Origin: Paludibacteraceae bacterium
Lineage (GTDB): Bacteria > Bacteroidota > Bacteroidia > Bacteroidales > Paludibacteraceae
Reading direction: 5' to 3'
DNA: 43,705 nt
NCBI GenBank assembly: GCA_017553575.1
Contig: JAFZKQ010000005.1
Span: 1-43,705 of the forward strand
The notes under the pieces are model-generated. The model saw only the letters and a program-made list of their open reading frames with translations. It was not told the origin of the DNA and ran no database searches. This document shows positions 26,618-34,711 of the stretch, one piece after another (the stretch's first letter is position 1; every line of letters starts with the position of its first letter). The translations under genes were made by a program, and so were the position numbers.

Positions 26618-27688
26618 TTACTCCTTGGCATTTGCGTCAAGCACATCGTTGAGTCTTGGCACAATGATAACCTTACGAGACACATGCGGAGTCATGTAAA
26701 TATAACCATCCTTCTTCTCGGAAGTGACATCCTCAATACCCATGTTCAAGAAAGCAGCATCTGCAAACTTCTCTGCGTTTTCACCCATATAGAGAAGATT
26801 GCTGCAATCCAACGTGTCAGCATCTATCTTGCAAAGCATAAAGTCCAAATTGTTCTTCTTCATATAATCCGGCATAACAGCAAGCATACGGTTACGCATA
26901 TCCTCCAAATAGTCGTCGCGATCCACATCCACATTTGCCACAGAGTATTTATAGCCGGCACGCTCATAGTCCTTAATGTCCGATGCCAAGATTTCCGCAT
27001 CCGTCATACCATCGTAACTATCTGCAAACTCACTCATACGAGTATAGAAAGCAGCCAAGTCAGTTATGCCTGCGACAGAAACCAAATCATTGACAACAAC
27101 AGAATCCTTGCTGTTTGATTTGGTTGGTTTCAAACCACCCGTATCAGACAAAATACCGAGCAAAAGCAATTGAGCCGTCTCCTTAGTAATCGTGACATCC
27201 ATCTCCTTGAAGTCATAATAGATGATCGTACAAGTAGAACCAGCCGAACGAGTGGTGTCATAAGAAGCAGCATCTGTCATAGAACCCAACAAATGGTTAT
27301 CCACAACACGAAGGATATTCGCATTTCTCATGCCATTGACAGACTGAGCATACTCACTGTGGTCAACAATCACGACATTCAGATTGTCGGCAGATGTCAA
27401 AAGCTCAGGAGCCTTGATTCCGAACGTATCCAAAGCAAACATAGTCTCCTTGTTGAGCGCACCCGCCACGCGAGCTTCGCAGTCGTAACCCAAACTACGC
27501 AAGAAGATAGCGTAAGCCATTGCCGATGTCACGGCATCCGTATCAGGCACCTTATGTCCTATTACTACGATTTTAGAATCTCCAAAGTTGAATGGATCTG
27601 AATTGCTGTCATCCTCCTTCTCACAGGAAGCCAAGGAACACAAAGCGACAGCTCCCAACGCAAAATTGCGCAAATAATTAAATTTCAT
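26618..27688 (-). CDS. DHH-family phosphoesterase lipoprotein, family II pyrophosphatase-like
   Basis: A 356-residue protein. The N-terminus is an SPII signal with Cys22 (ALCSLASC) followed by EKEDD, an acidic lipoprotein export-type sequence, so a surface or outer-membrane location is inferred. The rest follows Mn-dependent family II inorganic pyrophosphatases: GHKVPDTDAV (His45, Asp49, Asp51), VDHSE (Asp109), GSTCTIIYY, LLLGILSDTG (Asp182) and a DHHA2 domain ending SRKVIIVPRL. In the motif that gives DHH proteins their name this one reads Asp130-Asn131-His132. The first His, a metal ligand in studied pyrophosphatases, is thus Asn. The usual enzymes are cytosolic and hydrolyse pyrophosphate; a lipid-anchored copy may act on another phosphate compound outside the cytoplasm. 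It has its own -7 box and terminator. Confidence 0.85.
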   Translation of the reverse strand: MKFNYLRNFALGAVALCSLASCEKEDDSNSDPFNFGDSKIVVIGHKVPDTDAVTSAMAYAIFLRSLGYDCEARVAGALNKETMFALDTFGIKAPELLTSADNLNVVIVDHSEYAQSVNGMRNANILRVVDNHLLGSMTDAASYDTTRSAGSTCTIIYYDFKEMDVTITKETAQLLLLGILSDTGGLKPTKSNSKDSVVVNDLVSVAGITDLAAFYTRMSEFADSYDGMTDAEILASDIKDYERAGYKYSVANVDVDRDDYLEDMRNRMLAVMPDYMKKNNLDFMLCKIDADTLDCSNLLYMGENAEKFADAAFLNMGIEDVTSEKKDGYIYMTPHVSRKVIIVPRLNDVLDANAKE

Positions 27689-27760
27689 TTTGTTTGATAA
27701 AAAGTTTATAATAAATTAATATTCTTGCATATTTATAGAAAATACACAAGAAATGATAGT

Positions 27761-27768
27761 CAAAGATA
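27761..27768 (-). promoter_or_regulatory. -7 box (TATCTTTG on minus strand) for the DHH lipoprotein gene
   Basis: A full match to TAnnTTTG on the minus strand, 73 bases before the start codon. No clear -33 TTTG. Confidence 0.5.
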
Positions 27769-27913
27769 CATAAAAATGTAAACGGAACCCTCTTTGGAAT
27801 TATTATTATCGGAATCAAACTACAAAAAGGCGGATTTATTGATCGAAAACAAGTGAGACAAATCCTTTAATTCTACCCAATCATTTCCACAAATCAGAAA
27901 CGGCACAAAAAAT

Positions 27914-27950
27914 AAAAAAAGAGGAGCAACCTTTCGGACTGCTCCCCTCT
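27914..27950 (-). terminator. Terminator of the RNase E/G gene
   Basis: On the minus strand the stem GAGGGGAGCA pairs with TGCTCCTC (with a bulge) and is followed by T7. It lies 18 bases past the stop codon at 27968. Confidence 0.8.
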
Positions 27951-27967
27951 AACTTTCACAACAGACA

Positions 27968-29566
27968 TCACTCTCCTTTTTTCGTAGAAAGTGTCTCCAC
28001 CTCTTCCTTCAAATCTATCTCAGTACCATGCTCGTCGAGGAAGTGATATTCCAGGAACGAGAGGTTTTGCGAAGGCACAAGCGAGAATGAAGCCTTGAAC
28101 TTGCGTTTCCACTTCCATTTCAGGGTCATGAAAGGGAAACCTTGGTTGATGAACGCGGCCACATAAGGGTGCACCAAAAGCTTAAACTTCCTTATGTTAA
28201 GCGTATTCGTCAAATAATCCATCTTGTTCTCCAATGCGTCAACAAACAAGATGGAAGGTTGGGAAACTCCTTTCCCATAGCACGTCGGACAAACCTCTTC
28301 TGTGTCCACATGCATTTCCGGACGCACACGTTGACGTGTAATCTGCATTAGTCCAAATTTGCTGAGTTGCAAAATGTTGTGTCGTGCACGGTCATGCGCC
28401 ATATTCTCACGCATACGATCATACAACTTCTGCCTATTTTCAGCTTTCATCATATCGATGAAGTCCACCACGATGATGCCACCCATATCACGAAGGCGGA
28501 GTTGGCGGGCAATCTCGTCGCCTGCAGCCAAGTTGACCTCGATGGCATTCGCCTCCTGGTCGTTACCAGCACGGGTCTTGTTTCCGCTGTTGACATCAAT
28601 CACATGCATAGCCTCGGTATGCTCAATAATCAAGTAGGCCCCGTTCTTGAAAGAAACCGTTCTGCCGAAACCGGATTTAACCTGCTTCGTGACACCGAAA
28701 TGATCAAAAATCGGCAACTCCCCGTCATAATACTTCACGATGGAGACACGATCGGGTGCAATCTGCTTCACATAGTCGCAGACCTCCTCATAGACTGCAC
28801 GGTCATTGACATGGATACTCTCGAATGTAGGATTAAAGATGTCGCGGAGAATGCTCACCGTACGGCTGCTCTCCTCGCAAAGCAAGACAGGCGTTTTGGT
28901 TGATTTGCTCGCCTTGGCCACACCATCCTGCCACTTCTTCACCAAAGCGTGAAGTTCGGCATCCAATTCATTGATATCCACACCTTCCGCCACCGTACGG
29001 ACGATCACGCCGAAATTCTTCGGTTTGATACTACGCATGAGTTGCTTGATACGGTTGCGCTCCTCGTGAGACTTAATCTTTTGGGAGACATAAACCTTGT
29101 CAGCAAAAGGCATCAAGACAATATAACGTCCTGCGATGGAGATTTCGGAAGTCAACCTTGGACCCTTCGTCGAAATCGGTTCCTTGGCAATCTGGACAAA
29201 GATCTCCTGACCTTGCGCCAAGACATCTGAGATGGATCCGTTCTTCTCCAGATCCTTCTTCATCTGAAATTTGGACAAATCGGGGATGCGCTTCCTGTTG
29301 TTCAGCAACTCTTTCGTATAGGCCATCACAGAAGAGAACTGAGGTCCCAAGTCCTGATAATGCAAGAAAGCCCCCTTTTCGTAACCCACGTCAACGAATG
29401 CAGCATTAAGTCCTGGCATCAACTTGCGCACACGGGCAAGATAGATATCACCCACAGAGAAAGAAGCGGAACTTGTCTCCTTATTCAATTCGACCAAGCG
29501 TTTCTCCTCCAAAAGTGCAATGGCAATTTTCGATGCCTGAACATCAATCACTAATTCGTTATTCAT
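27968..29566 (-). CDS. rng: Ribonuclease E/G family endoribonuclease
   Basis: A 532-residue endoribonuclease that processes rRNA and decays mRNA. The N-terminus holds an S1-like domain (SVGDIYLARVRKLMPGLNAA, FVDVGYEKGAFL). The 5'-sensor and DNase-I-like regions follow, with the acidic metal-binding motifs VIDVNSGNKT (about residue 322) and GGIIVVDFIDMM (about 367). A Zn-link pair of Cys sits in EVCPTCYGKG (about 425). It lacks the long C-terminal scaffold of E. coli RNase E, so it is the RNase G-like short form. Gene order on the minus strand is HU gene, 29-codon COX24-like gene, then this gene; a hairpin lies between the last two. Confidence 0.95.
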   Translation of the reverse strand: MNNELVIDVQASKIAIALLEEKRLVELNKETSSASFSVGDIYLARVRKLMPGLNAAFVDVGYEKGAFLHYQDLGPQFSSVMAYTKELLNNRKRIPDLSKFQMKKDLEKNGSISDVLAQGQEIFVQIAKEPISTKGPRLTSEISIAGRYIVLMPFADKVYVSQKIKSHEERNRIKQLMRSIKPKNFGVIVRTVAEGVDINELDAELHALVKKWQDGVAKASKSTKTPVLLCEESSRTVSILRDIFNPTFESIHVNDRAVYEEVCDYVKQIAPDRVSIVKYYDGELPIFDHFGVTKQVKSGFGRTVSFKNGAYLIIEHTEAMHVIDVNSGNKTRAGNDQEANAIEVNLAAGDEIARQLRLRDMGGIIVVDFIDMMKAENRQKLYDRMRENMAHDRARHNILQLSKFGLMQITRQRVRPEMHVDTEEVCPTCYGKGVSQPSILFVDALENKMDYLTNTLNIRKFKLLVHPYVAAFINQGFPFMTLKWKWKRKFKASFSLVPSQNLSFLEYHFLDEHGTEIDLKEEVETLSTKKGE

Positions 29567-29620
29567 CAGTTTTTATATTTTATGAGAAATAGAATCACCC
29601 CTTTTCTCTATAAACAAAGA

Positions 29621-29650
29621 ACAAACCTGCGGAAAATCCCATAGGTTTGT
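29621..29650 (-). terminator. Hairpin between the COX24-like gene and rng
   Basis: A perfect 8-bp stem (ACAAACCT / AGGTTTGT) with inner GG/CC pairing. On the minus strand it is followed by TTCTTTGTTTAT. It could act as a terminator or a processing site for the downstream RNase gene. Confidence 0.5.
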
Positions 29651-29683
29651 CCTTTTACCTTTGTAATAAATCACACAGCGAAA

Positions 29684-29773
29684 TCAATGCTTCTTATGAC
29701 GATTCTTCTTAAGTCTTTTCTTCCGCTTATGTGTAGACATTTTATGTCTCTTTCTCTTTTTTCCGCTTGGCAT
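29684..29773 (-). CDS. 29-residue AURKAIP1/COX24-domain basic protein
   Basis: The reading frame encodes 29 residues, MPSGKKRKRHKMSTHKRKKR plus nine more ending in NRHKKH. It is made almost wholly of Lys, Arg and His. The pattern MPSGKKRKRHKMSTHKRKKR is that of the small AURKAIP1/COX24-domain proteins of Bacteroidota; relatives of this family are small-subunit ribosomal proteins in mitochondria (mS38) and actinobacteria (bS22). A ribosome-binding role is therefore likely. It is short and easily missed. It lies between the HU gene and rng on the same strand, with 42 bases to HU. Confidence 0.85.
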   Translation of the reverse strand: MPSGKKRKRHKMSTHKRKKRLKKNRHKKH

Positions 29774-29815
29774 AGCTGTAATTATTTATAATTGTTATTA
29801 ATTAGTTGTTGTCTC

Positions 29816-30088
29816 TTACTTCACGTCTGACATAAACGTCTTCGCTGGCTTAAATGCCGGAATGTTATGCTCTGGGATGATGATCGTCGTATTTTTTGAG
29901 ATGTTACGAGCGGTCTTCTCTGCTCTCTTCTTCACGATGAAAGAACCAAATCCCCTCAAATAAATGTTTTCTCCCTTTCCTAAAGACTTCTTCACTTCCT
30001 CCATGAAAGATTCCACAGTCTTCAACACATCAAGCTTATCAATACCCGTCGTCTTTGAAATTTCATTAACGATATCCGCTTTTGTCAT
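29816..30088 (-). CDS. hup: HU-family DNA-binding protein
   Basis: A 90-residue nucleoid protein of normal HU length, which bends DNA as a dimer. Motifs: MTKADIVNEISKTTGI at the N-terminus and the beta-arm region LRGFGSFIVKKRAEKTARN, with IPEHNIPAFKPAKTF at the end. The residue run GFGSF and the Lys/Arg-rich arm are standard. A TATATTTG -7 box lies 46 bases before its start. It heads the minus-strand cluster with the COX24-like gene and rng. Confidence 0.95.
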   Translation of the reverse strand: MTKADIVNEISKTTGIDKLDVLKTVESFMEEVKKSLGKGENIYLRGFGSFIVKKRAEKTARNISKNTTIIIPEHNIPAFKPAKTFMSDVK

Positions 30089-30133
30089 CTCTCTTAAAAA
30101 TTATAATAAAGTTATACTCTTTTTTTCGGACTG

Positions 30134-30141
30134 CAAATATA
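30134..30141 (-). promoter_or_regulatory. -7 box (TATATTTG on minus strand) for the HU gene
   Basis: A full match to TAnnTTTG on the minus strand, 46 bases before the HU start codon; T-rich sequence lies at the -33 position 19 nt upstream. The remainder of the divergent gap (30142-30391) has no recognised gene. Confidence 0.55.
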
Positions 30142-30391
30142 GGCATTAAATTGTTAATAAAAAAACATTGCCTGCTTTTTTTGAGTTATCTCTTTAAAAA
30201 TCAAAACCAACCAAAATAAATCATTTAGCCGTCCATCCACAAAAATGAGGAAGAGGGCAAAACCTATCCTACGAATTGATTTCAAGGATTTTCTGAAACG
30301 AAATGCCCACTCTCCGTTTGTCCAAAAGTCTCTTTTTCAAAACCCGCAAAAAGAACTGCTACAATCATTTCTCACTTACCATATATTTCCC

Positions 30392-30399
30392 TATATTTG
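30392..30399 (+). promoter_or_regulatory. -7 box (TATATTTG) for ssb
   Basis: A full match to TAnnTTTG, 54 bases before the ssb start codon. A TTTC at about -33 (30368-30371) gives a 20-nt spacer. Confidence 0.6.
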
Positions 30400-30452
30400 C
30401 AGACGTGAATAAAAAAATTTAGTTTTGTTTTAGCAATTTAAAAATTAAAGAA

Positions 30453-30839
30453 ATGTCAGTAAACAAAGTCATTTTAGTAGGTAACGTGGGCAAAGACCCA
30501 GAAGTACGCTATGTTAGTCAAGACACTCCTGTTGCAGAATTCTCACTCGCCACTACAGAAAGAGGTTACACCATGCAAAACGGCACGCAAGTTCCGGAAC
30601 GAACCGATTGGCACAACATCGTGGCATGGCGATCTTTGGCAAAATTAGCCGAGAACTATATAAGAAAAGGATCGCTACTCTACATCGAAGGGAAAATACA
30701 CACCCAATCTTTTCAAGACCAAAACGGCAACACGCGCTACGTTACAAAAATCACAGCCGACGAGATCAAACTTTTAGGCAAGAAGCCCGAAAACAGTGGC
30801 ACACCATTTCAGCCCAACACGACTGAAGCAGCATTCTAA
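30453..30839 (+). CDS. ssb: Single-stranded DNA-binding protein
   Basis: A 128-residue OB-fold protein that coats single-stranded DNA in replication and repair. The N-terminal 105 residues follow bacterial SSB closely: SVNKVILVGNVGKDPEVRY, EFSLATTERG, ERTDWHNIVAWRSLAKLAEN and KGSLLYIEGKIHTQSF. The tail is only about 22 residues and ends NTTEAAF. The acidic tip of the form DDxPF that recruits partner proteins in most SSBs is therefore absent or reduced here. The length is shorter than common Bacteroidales SSBs. No frameshift was found that would restore a longer tail. The gene lies upstream of gldE with an intervening hairpin. Confidence 0.95.
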   Translation: MSVNKVILVGNVGKDPEVRYVSQDTPVAEFSLATTERGYTMQNGTQVPERTDWHNIVAWRSLAKLAENYIRKGSLLYIEGKIHTQSFQDQNGNTRYVTKITADEIKLLGKKPENSGTPFQPNTTEAAF

Positions 30840-30956
30840 CTCAACTCTTTCCGCCAAGGCCAAAGGCAATCCGAGGTCCGGAAAGATTAGCTCTTACAGT
30901 TAATTCCTTTGACCTATCCAAGAGTGGGAAGATTAGGAATTGATTATTTATTTTCC

Positions 30957-30964
30957 TATATTTG
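30957..30964 (+). promoter_or_regulatory. -7 box (TATATTTG) in front of gldE
   Basis: A full match to TAnnTTTG, 49 bases before the gldE start. It directly abuts the hairpin at 30965-30989, so a start site about 7 nt downstream would fall inside the stem. Confidence 0.5.
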
Positions 30965-30996
30965 CAAGGACGGAAAAATTCCGTCCTTGTTTGTTT
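30965..30996 (+). terminator. Hairpin between ssb and gldE
   Basis: A perfect 11-bp stem (CAAGGACGGAA / TTCCGTCCTTG) with an AAA loop and a TTTGTTT tail. It can end ssb transcription, and it overlaps the start region of a second promoter for gldE. Confidence 0.85.
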
Positions 30997-31013
30997 AACT
31001 AATTCATTTATAA

Positions 31014-32336
31014 TTGGATCCATCCTCGTTAATTGGAGAAGCAGCAGATAATTCCGTTCCCATCGCAACCTTCGGTTGGATAGTGGGAGCCTACATAGTA
31101 ACCATAGCCCTCATTTTGGCTATGACCTGCATGGCATTCTATTTCGAATCTTCATTTTTTTCCCTGACGGCCAAAGAGGTTGCTAACCTCAAAGTCAAAG
31201 GGACAAAAGCAGCCAAAGGGCTCTTGGCTCTGATGGAAAGGCCTCAGCGCACACTTTCCGCCTTGGTCATCACGAAATACACATGCATCACCCTGCTCCT
31301 AACAGTCTTGTGCAGCTCACTCCTTTGGATAAAGGCAGACCCCACCTCGTGGGAATTTTGGGGAATCATCGCCGGAATCGCCTTCGTGGGAATCTTTTCC
31401 ACCATCCTTTTCGGCGAAATCATACCAACCCGCATCAAAGAGAAAAGCGGATACGAACGACTGCTAAAGGCATACCCCTTCATCTCCCTCATCAACACAA
31501 TGCTGACGCCCATCTCCTTCCTTTTGGAGAAGACGCCTCTCATCAAGCGAAGAATGGAGATGAAAACCCAACACAACATTTCCATCGACGAATTGTCGGA
31601 GACACTGAAACTCACCTCCGTAGAGAAGAAAGACGAGAAAGACATCCTTCAAGGCATCGTCAACTTCGGCAAAATCTGCGTAGATGAGATCATGCGTCCA
31701 AGGGTGGACCTCGTGGACATCGACATCAAAAACAAATTCGACGAGGTCATCAACATCATACGCGAATCGGAATATTCACGACTCCCCGTCTACGAAAATT
31801 CCATCGACAACGTGAAGGGCGTGCTTTACATCAAAGACCTCCTTCAACACATCGACAAAGGCCCCGACTTCCCTTGGCAAAACCTCATCCGCGAAGCCTA
31901 CTTCGTGCCTGAGACCAAGAAAATCGACGACCTACTCAGCGAATTTCAGGAGAAACGCATCCACATGGCCATCGTAGTTGATGAGTTCGGAGGCACATCG
32001 GGCATCGCCACCTTGGAAGACATTCTGGAAGTCATCGTCGGTGAAATCTGCGATGAACACGATGAAGACGAAAACAAGATGTACTCTGCCATCGACGACA
32101 AGAACTACATCCTAGAAGGAAAGCTTCCAATCAACGACTTCTTCAAAATAAAGAAGATCAACACAGAGCCTTTCGAAAAAAGAGATTGGGACGCCGACTC
32201 CTTAGCCGGACTGATCTTGGAAATCAACGGAGATATTCCAAGTCCGGGAGACATCATCGAATACGAGGGATACAAGTTCACCATCATCTCCGCCGACGAC
32301 AGAAGGATTAAAAAAGTACAACTCCAAATTCCTTGA
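31014..32336 (+). CDS. gldE: GldE, CNNM/CBS/CorC-type membrane protein
   Basis: A 440-residue inner-membrane protein. The first part has transmembrane helices of the DUF21/CNNM type (about 22-45, 77-100, 110-130, 150-165; [15 protein letters not shown]). A CBS-pair region follows (about 205-335, with [44 protein letters not shown]), then a CorC_HlyC domain (about 350-438). GldE is associated with gliding and T9SS assembly in Flavobacterium; its exact activity is not settled. The start is TTG at 31014, since no ATG is available before the first helix; it opens [10 protein letters not shown]. Gene order ssb-gldE-gldD is conserved in the phylum. Confidence 0.93.
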   Translation: MDPSSLIGEAADNSVPIATFGWIVGAYIVTIALILAMTCMAFYFESSFFSLTAKEVANLKVKGTKAAKGLLALMERPQRTLSALVITKYTCITLLLTVLCSSLLWIKADPTSWEFWGIIAGIAFVGIFSTILFGEIIPTRIKEKSGYERLLKAYPFISLINTMLTPISFLLEKTPLIKRRMEMKTQHNISIDELSETLKLTSVEKKDEKDILQGIVNFGKICVDEIMRPRVDLVDIDIKNKFDEVINIIRESEYSRLPVYENSIDNVKGVLYIKDLLQHIDKGPDFPWQNLIREAYFVPETKKIDDLLSEFQEKRIHMAIVVDEFGGTSGIATLEDILEVIVGEICDEHDEDENKMYSAIDDKNYILEGKLPINDFFKIKKINTEPFEKRDWDADSLAGLILEINGDIPSPGDIIEYEGYKFTIISADDRRIKKVQLQIP

Positions 32337-32373
32337 AACAAGAGGAAGGAGAATTGCATAAAAAGATATTAGA

Positions 32374-32952
32374 ATGAGACACATAACATTTCCGGTTCTA
32401 TTCCTGTTCACCCTACTCCTAAGCTGCTGCAGCGAATATACGCCAAAGCCAAGGGGCTATTTCAGGATAGACCTTCCTGAAGAGACGAACTACGTAGCAT
32501 TCGACGAGAAAGGGTTCCCTTTCAAGTTTGAATACTCCGACTTCAGCATCGTAAAGCCCGTCCCTCAAAACGACTCGTTTTGGGTGGACATCCTCTATCC
32601 GAAATTGAATGCGAAGATTTATTGCAGCTATAAGCCTGTCAAGAACAATTTCCAAGATATTGCGGAAGATTCCCGCACATTCGTATATAAGCACATCGTA
32701 AAAGCCGACGACATCACAGAGCAACCTTACGAGAATCCAGACCATAAGATTTTCGGACTCCTCTACGAGTTGAAAGGCAACACGGCCTCCAACATCCAAT
32801 TCATCTTGACAGATAGTACGGAACATTTCTTCCGCGGAGCCCTCTATTTCAGCGCTTCGCCCAACAAAGATTCCATCCAACCCGTCCTTCAATTCATCCG
32901 CAAGGACATCATCCATCTGATCGAGACTTTGGAATGGAAAAAACAAAAATAA
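32374..32952 (+). CDS. gldD: GldD lipoprotein
   Basis: A 192-residue lipoprotein with an SPII signal (VLFLFTLLLSCCSEY; two adjacent Cys at about 18-19). The mature part has the GldD motifs KPRGYFRIDLPEE, FPFKFEYSDFS, FWVDILYPKLNAKIYCSYK and FRGALYFSASPNKDSI. GldD is one of the core gliding/T9SS-linked proteins of Bacteroidota. It follows gldE by 37 bases and precedes gldG by 20 bases, so the three are probably cotranscribed. Confidence 0.93.
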   Translation: MRHITFPVLFLFTLLLSCCSEYTPKPRGYFRIDLPEETNYVAFDEKGFPFKFEYSDFSIVKPVPQNDSFWVDILYPKLNAKIYCSYKPVKNNFQDIAEDSRTFVYKHIVKADDITEQPYENPDHKIFGLLYELKGNTASNIQFILTDSTEHFFRGALYFSASPNKDSIQPVLQFIRKDIIHLIETLEWKKQK

Positions 32953-32972
32953 TGACAAGAAAAAGTTGAATC

Positions 32973-34658
32973 ATGGCAAAGAAGATTGTTCACATAGTTT
33001 TACTCATCCTTTCAACCGTTGCGCTCTACTTCATTTCGGAGAAGTTCTTCTTCCGTCTCGACTTGACTTCGGAGAAACGCTATAGCATATCCGACAACAC
33101 CAAACGGCTCTTAGAGGGATTGGAGAAACCGCTCAACATCAAAATTTATTTGGACGGAGACCTGAATCCAGGCTTCCTCCGCTTAAAACGGGCCACCAAA
33201 GAGATGCTCGACGAATTTAGTGCCTACTGCGGTTCGGATATCGACTACGAATTCATCAACCCATCCAGCGGCGCGACAAACGCCGAAAGGGAAAAGAACT
33301 ATACCGAATTGGAGAAGAGAGGCATGAGAGGAACCATGGTGTACGACCGTGACAACGAGGGGAAAGCCATCCAAAAGATCATCTACCCATGGGCGGAAAT
33401 CAACTATGACGGCAAGACGCTCCCCGTATGCCTCCTAAAGAACGTAGCAGGCAACTCCGGCGAGGAGAATCTCAACATCTCCATCGAAAACTTAGAGTTC
33501 GGCTTGACAGACGTCATCCGAATGCTCTACAACCGTGAAGTTCAGAAGATTGCCTTCATCGAGGGCCACGGAGAGTTTCCGGAACCGCTCGTCTACGATG
33601 CCTCCCAAGGGTTGAGCCACTACTATCAAGTGGACCGAGGTTCCATCACCAACGACGTCAACATTCTCGACGGATACAAGGCCATCATCATTGCCGGCCC
33701 TGAAAGCAAATTCACCGAACAGGAGAAATACGTAATTGACCAATACATCATGAAAGGCGGTAAAGTGTTGTGGCTCTTGGACGGTTCGCGCATATCGTTG
33801 GACAGTCTCTCCACCAACTCACAGACCATCGGAATCATCAACGAGGTCAATTTGGAAGACCAACTATTCACCTACGGTGTCCGCATCAATCCGGTGCTGG
33901 TACAGAATGTACAATGTGCCCTTGTACCTGTCAACATGGCCAGAGAGGGAGACCAACCCAAATACGAACCTAGTTCGTGGTACTACTCCCCATTGCTGAT
34001 GACCTCTCCCGAGCACCCTGCCACAAGGAACCTGACTCCAGTCAAGAGCGAATTCACAAGTTCCATAGACTTTGTCGGCTCCGAGCTTAACGTCAAGCGG
34101 GAGGTATTGTTGGCCACATCGCCTGGCTCACACATACAGAGTGTTCCCTCCATCGTCAGCATGGATGTCATCAACGTAGAGAAGAACGCCCAATATTTCA
34201 ACATCAGCAGCCGCATCTTCGTCGGTGTCGCTGAGGAGGGTATTTTCCCATCCGTCTTCCGAAACCGTCTCATACCGGAAGGCATTCAAACCAAGGAGAA
34301 GACGTTGACGGAAAGTAAACCGACAAAAATGGTTTTCGTTGCCGATGCCGACATCATCCGAAACGACGTTCAGGGAAGCGGAGAGAACATGAATATCCTT
34401 CCGCTAGGCTTCGACCGATACATGAACCAACAATTCGGAAATAAAGACTTCATCCTCAATGCAGTCAACTATTTGACCGACGACGACGGATGGATGGAGC
34501 TCCGCAACCGCGAGATAAAACTCCGCTTGCTGCACAAGCCTTCCGTCATTGGGCTACGGACCTTCTGGCAAACAGCCAACATGGTTTTCCCGCTCTTGTT
34601 GCTCGGCCTCTTCGGTGGCATATTCCTCTTCATCCGGAAAAGAAAATACACGAAGTAA
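32973..34658 (+). CDS. gldG: GldG, gliding-associated ABC transporter auxiliary protein
   Basis: A 561-residue protein with an N-terminal membrane helix (about 5-22, IVHIVLLILSTVALYFI) and a C-terminal helix (about 537-554, VFPLLLLGLFGGIFLFIRKR). Between them lies a large extracytoplasmic region of the ABC_transp_aux (GldG) type: RLDLTSEKRYSISDNTKRLL, PLNIKIYLDGDLNPGF and KIAFIEGHGEFPEP. In Flavobacterium GldG works with the permease GldF and ATPase GldA. Neither partner is present in this window, although gldF usually precedes gldG. The next gene, dnaN, starts 53 bases downstream. Confidence 0.92.
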   Translation: MAKKIVHIVLLILSTVALYFISEKFFFRLDLTSEKRYSISDNTKRLLEGLEKPLNIKIYLDGDLNPGFLRLKRATKEMLDEFSAYCGSDIDYEFINPSSGATNAEREKNYTELEKRGMRGTMVYDRDNEGKAIQKIIYPWAEINYDGKTLPVCLLKNVAGNSGEENLNISIENLEFGLTDVIRMLYNREVQKIAFIEGHGEFPEPLVYDASQGLSHYYQVDRGSITNDVNILDGYKAIIIAGPESKFTEQEKYVIDQYIMKGGKVLWLLDGSRISLDSLSTNSQTIGIINEVNLEDQLFTYGVRINPVLVQNVQCALVPVNMAREGDQPKYEPSSWYYSPLLMTSPEHPATRNLTPVKSEFTSSIDFVGSELNVKREVLLATSPGSHIQSVPSIVSMDVINVEKNAQYFNISSRIFVGVAEEGIFPSVFRNRLIPEGIQTKEKTLTESKPTKMVFVADADIIRNDVQGSGENMNILPLGFDRYMNQQFGNKDFILNAVNYLTDDDGWMELRNREIKLRLLHKPSVIGLRTFWQTANMVFPLLLLGLFGGIFLFIRKRKYTK

Positions 34659-34711
34659 CCACAACTCAAAAGAAACTAAATTAATTATAAACAACATAAA
34701 ATTTCATTCAC

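Noticed and set aside
30245-30412. 55-codon plus-strand frame upstream of ssb (starts MRKRAKPILRIDFKDFLK)
   Set aside because: It runs across the ssb promoter box, has no family likeness and is short enough to be chance.
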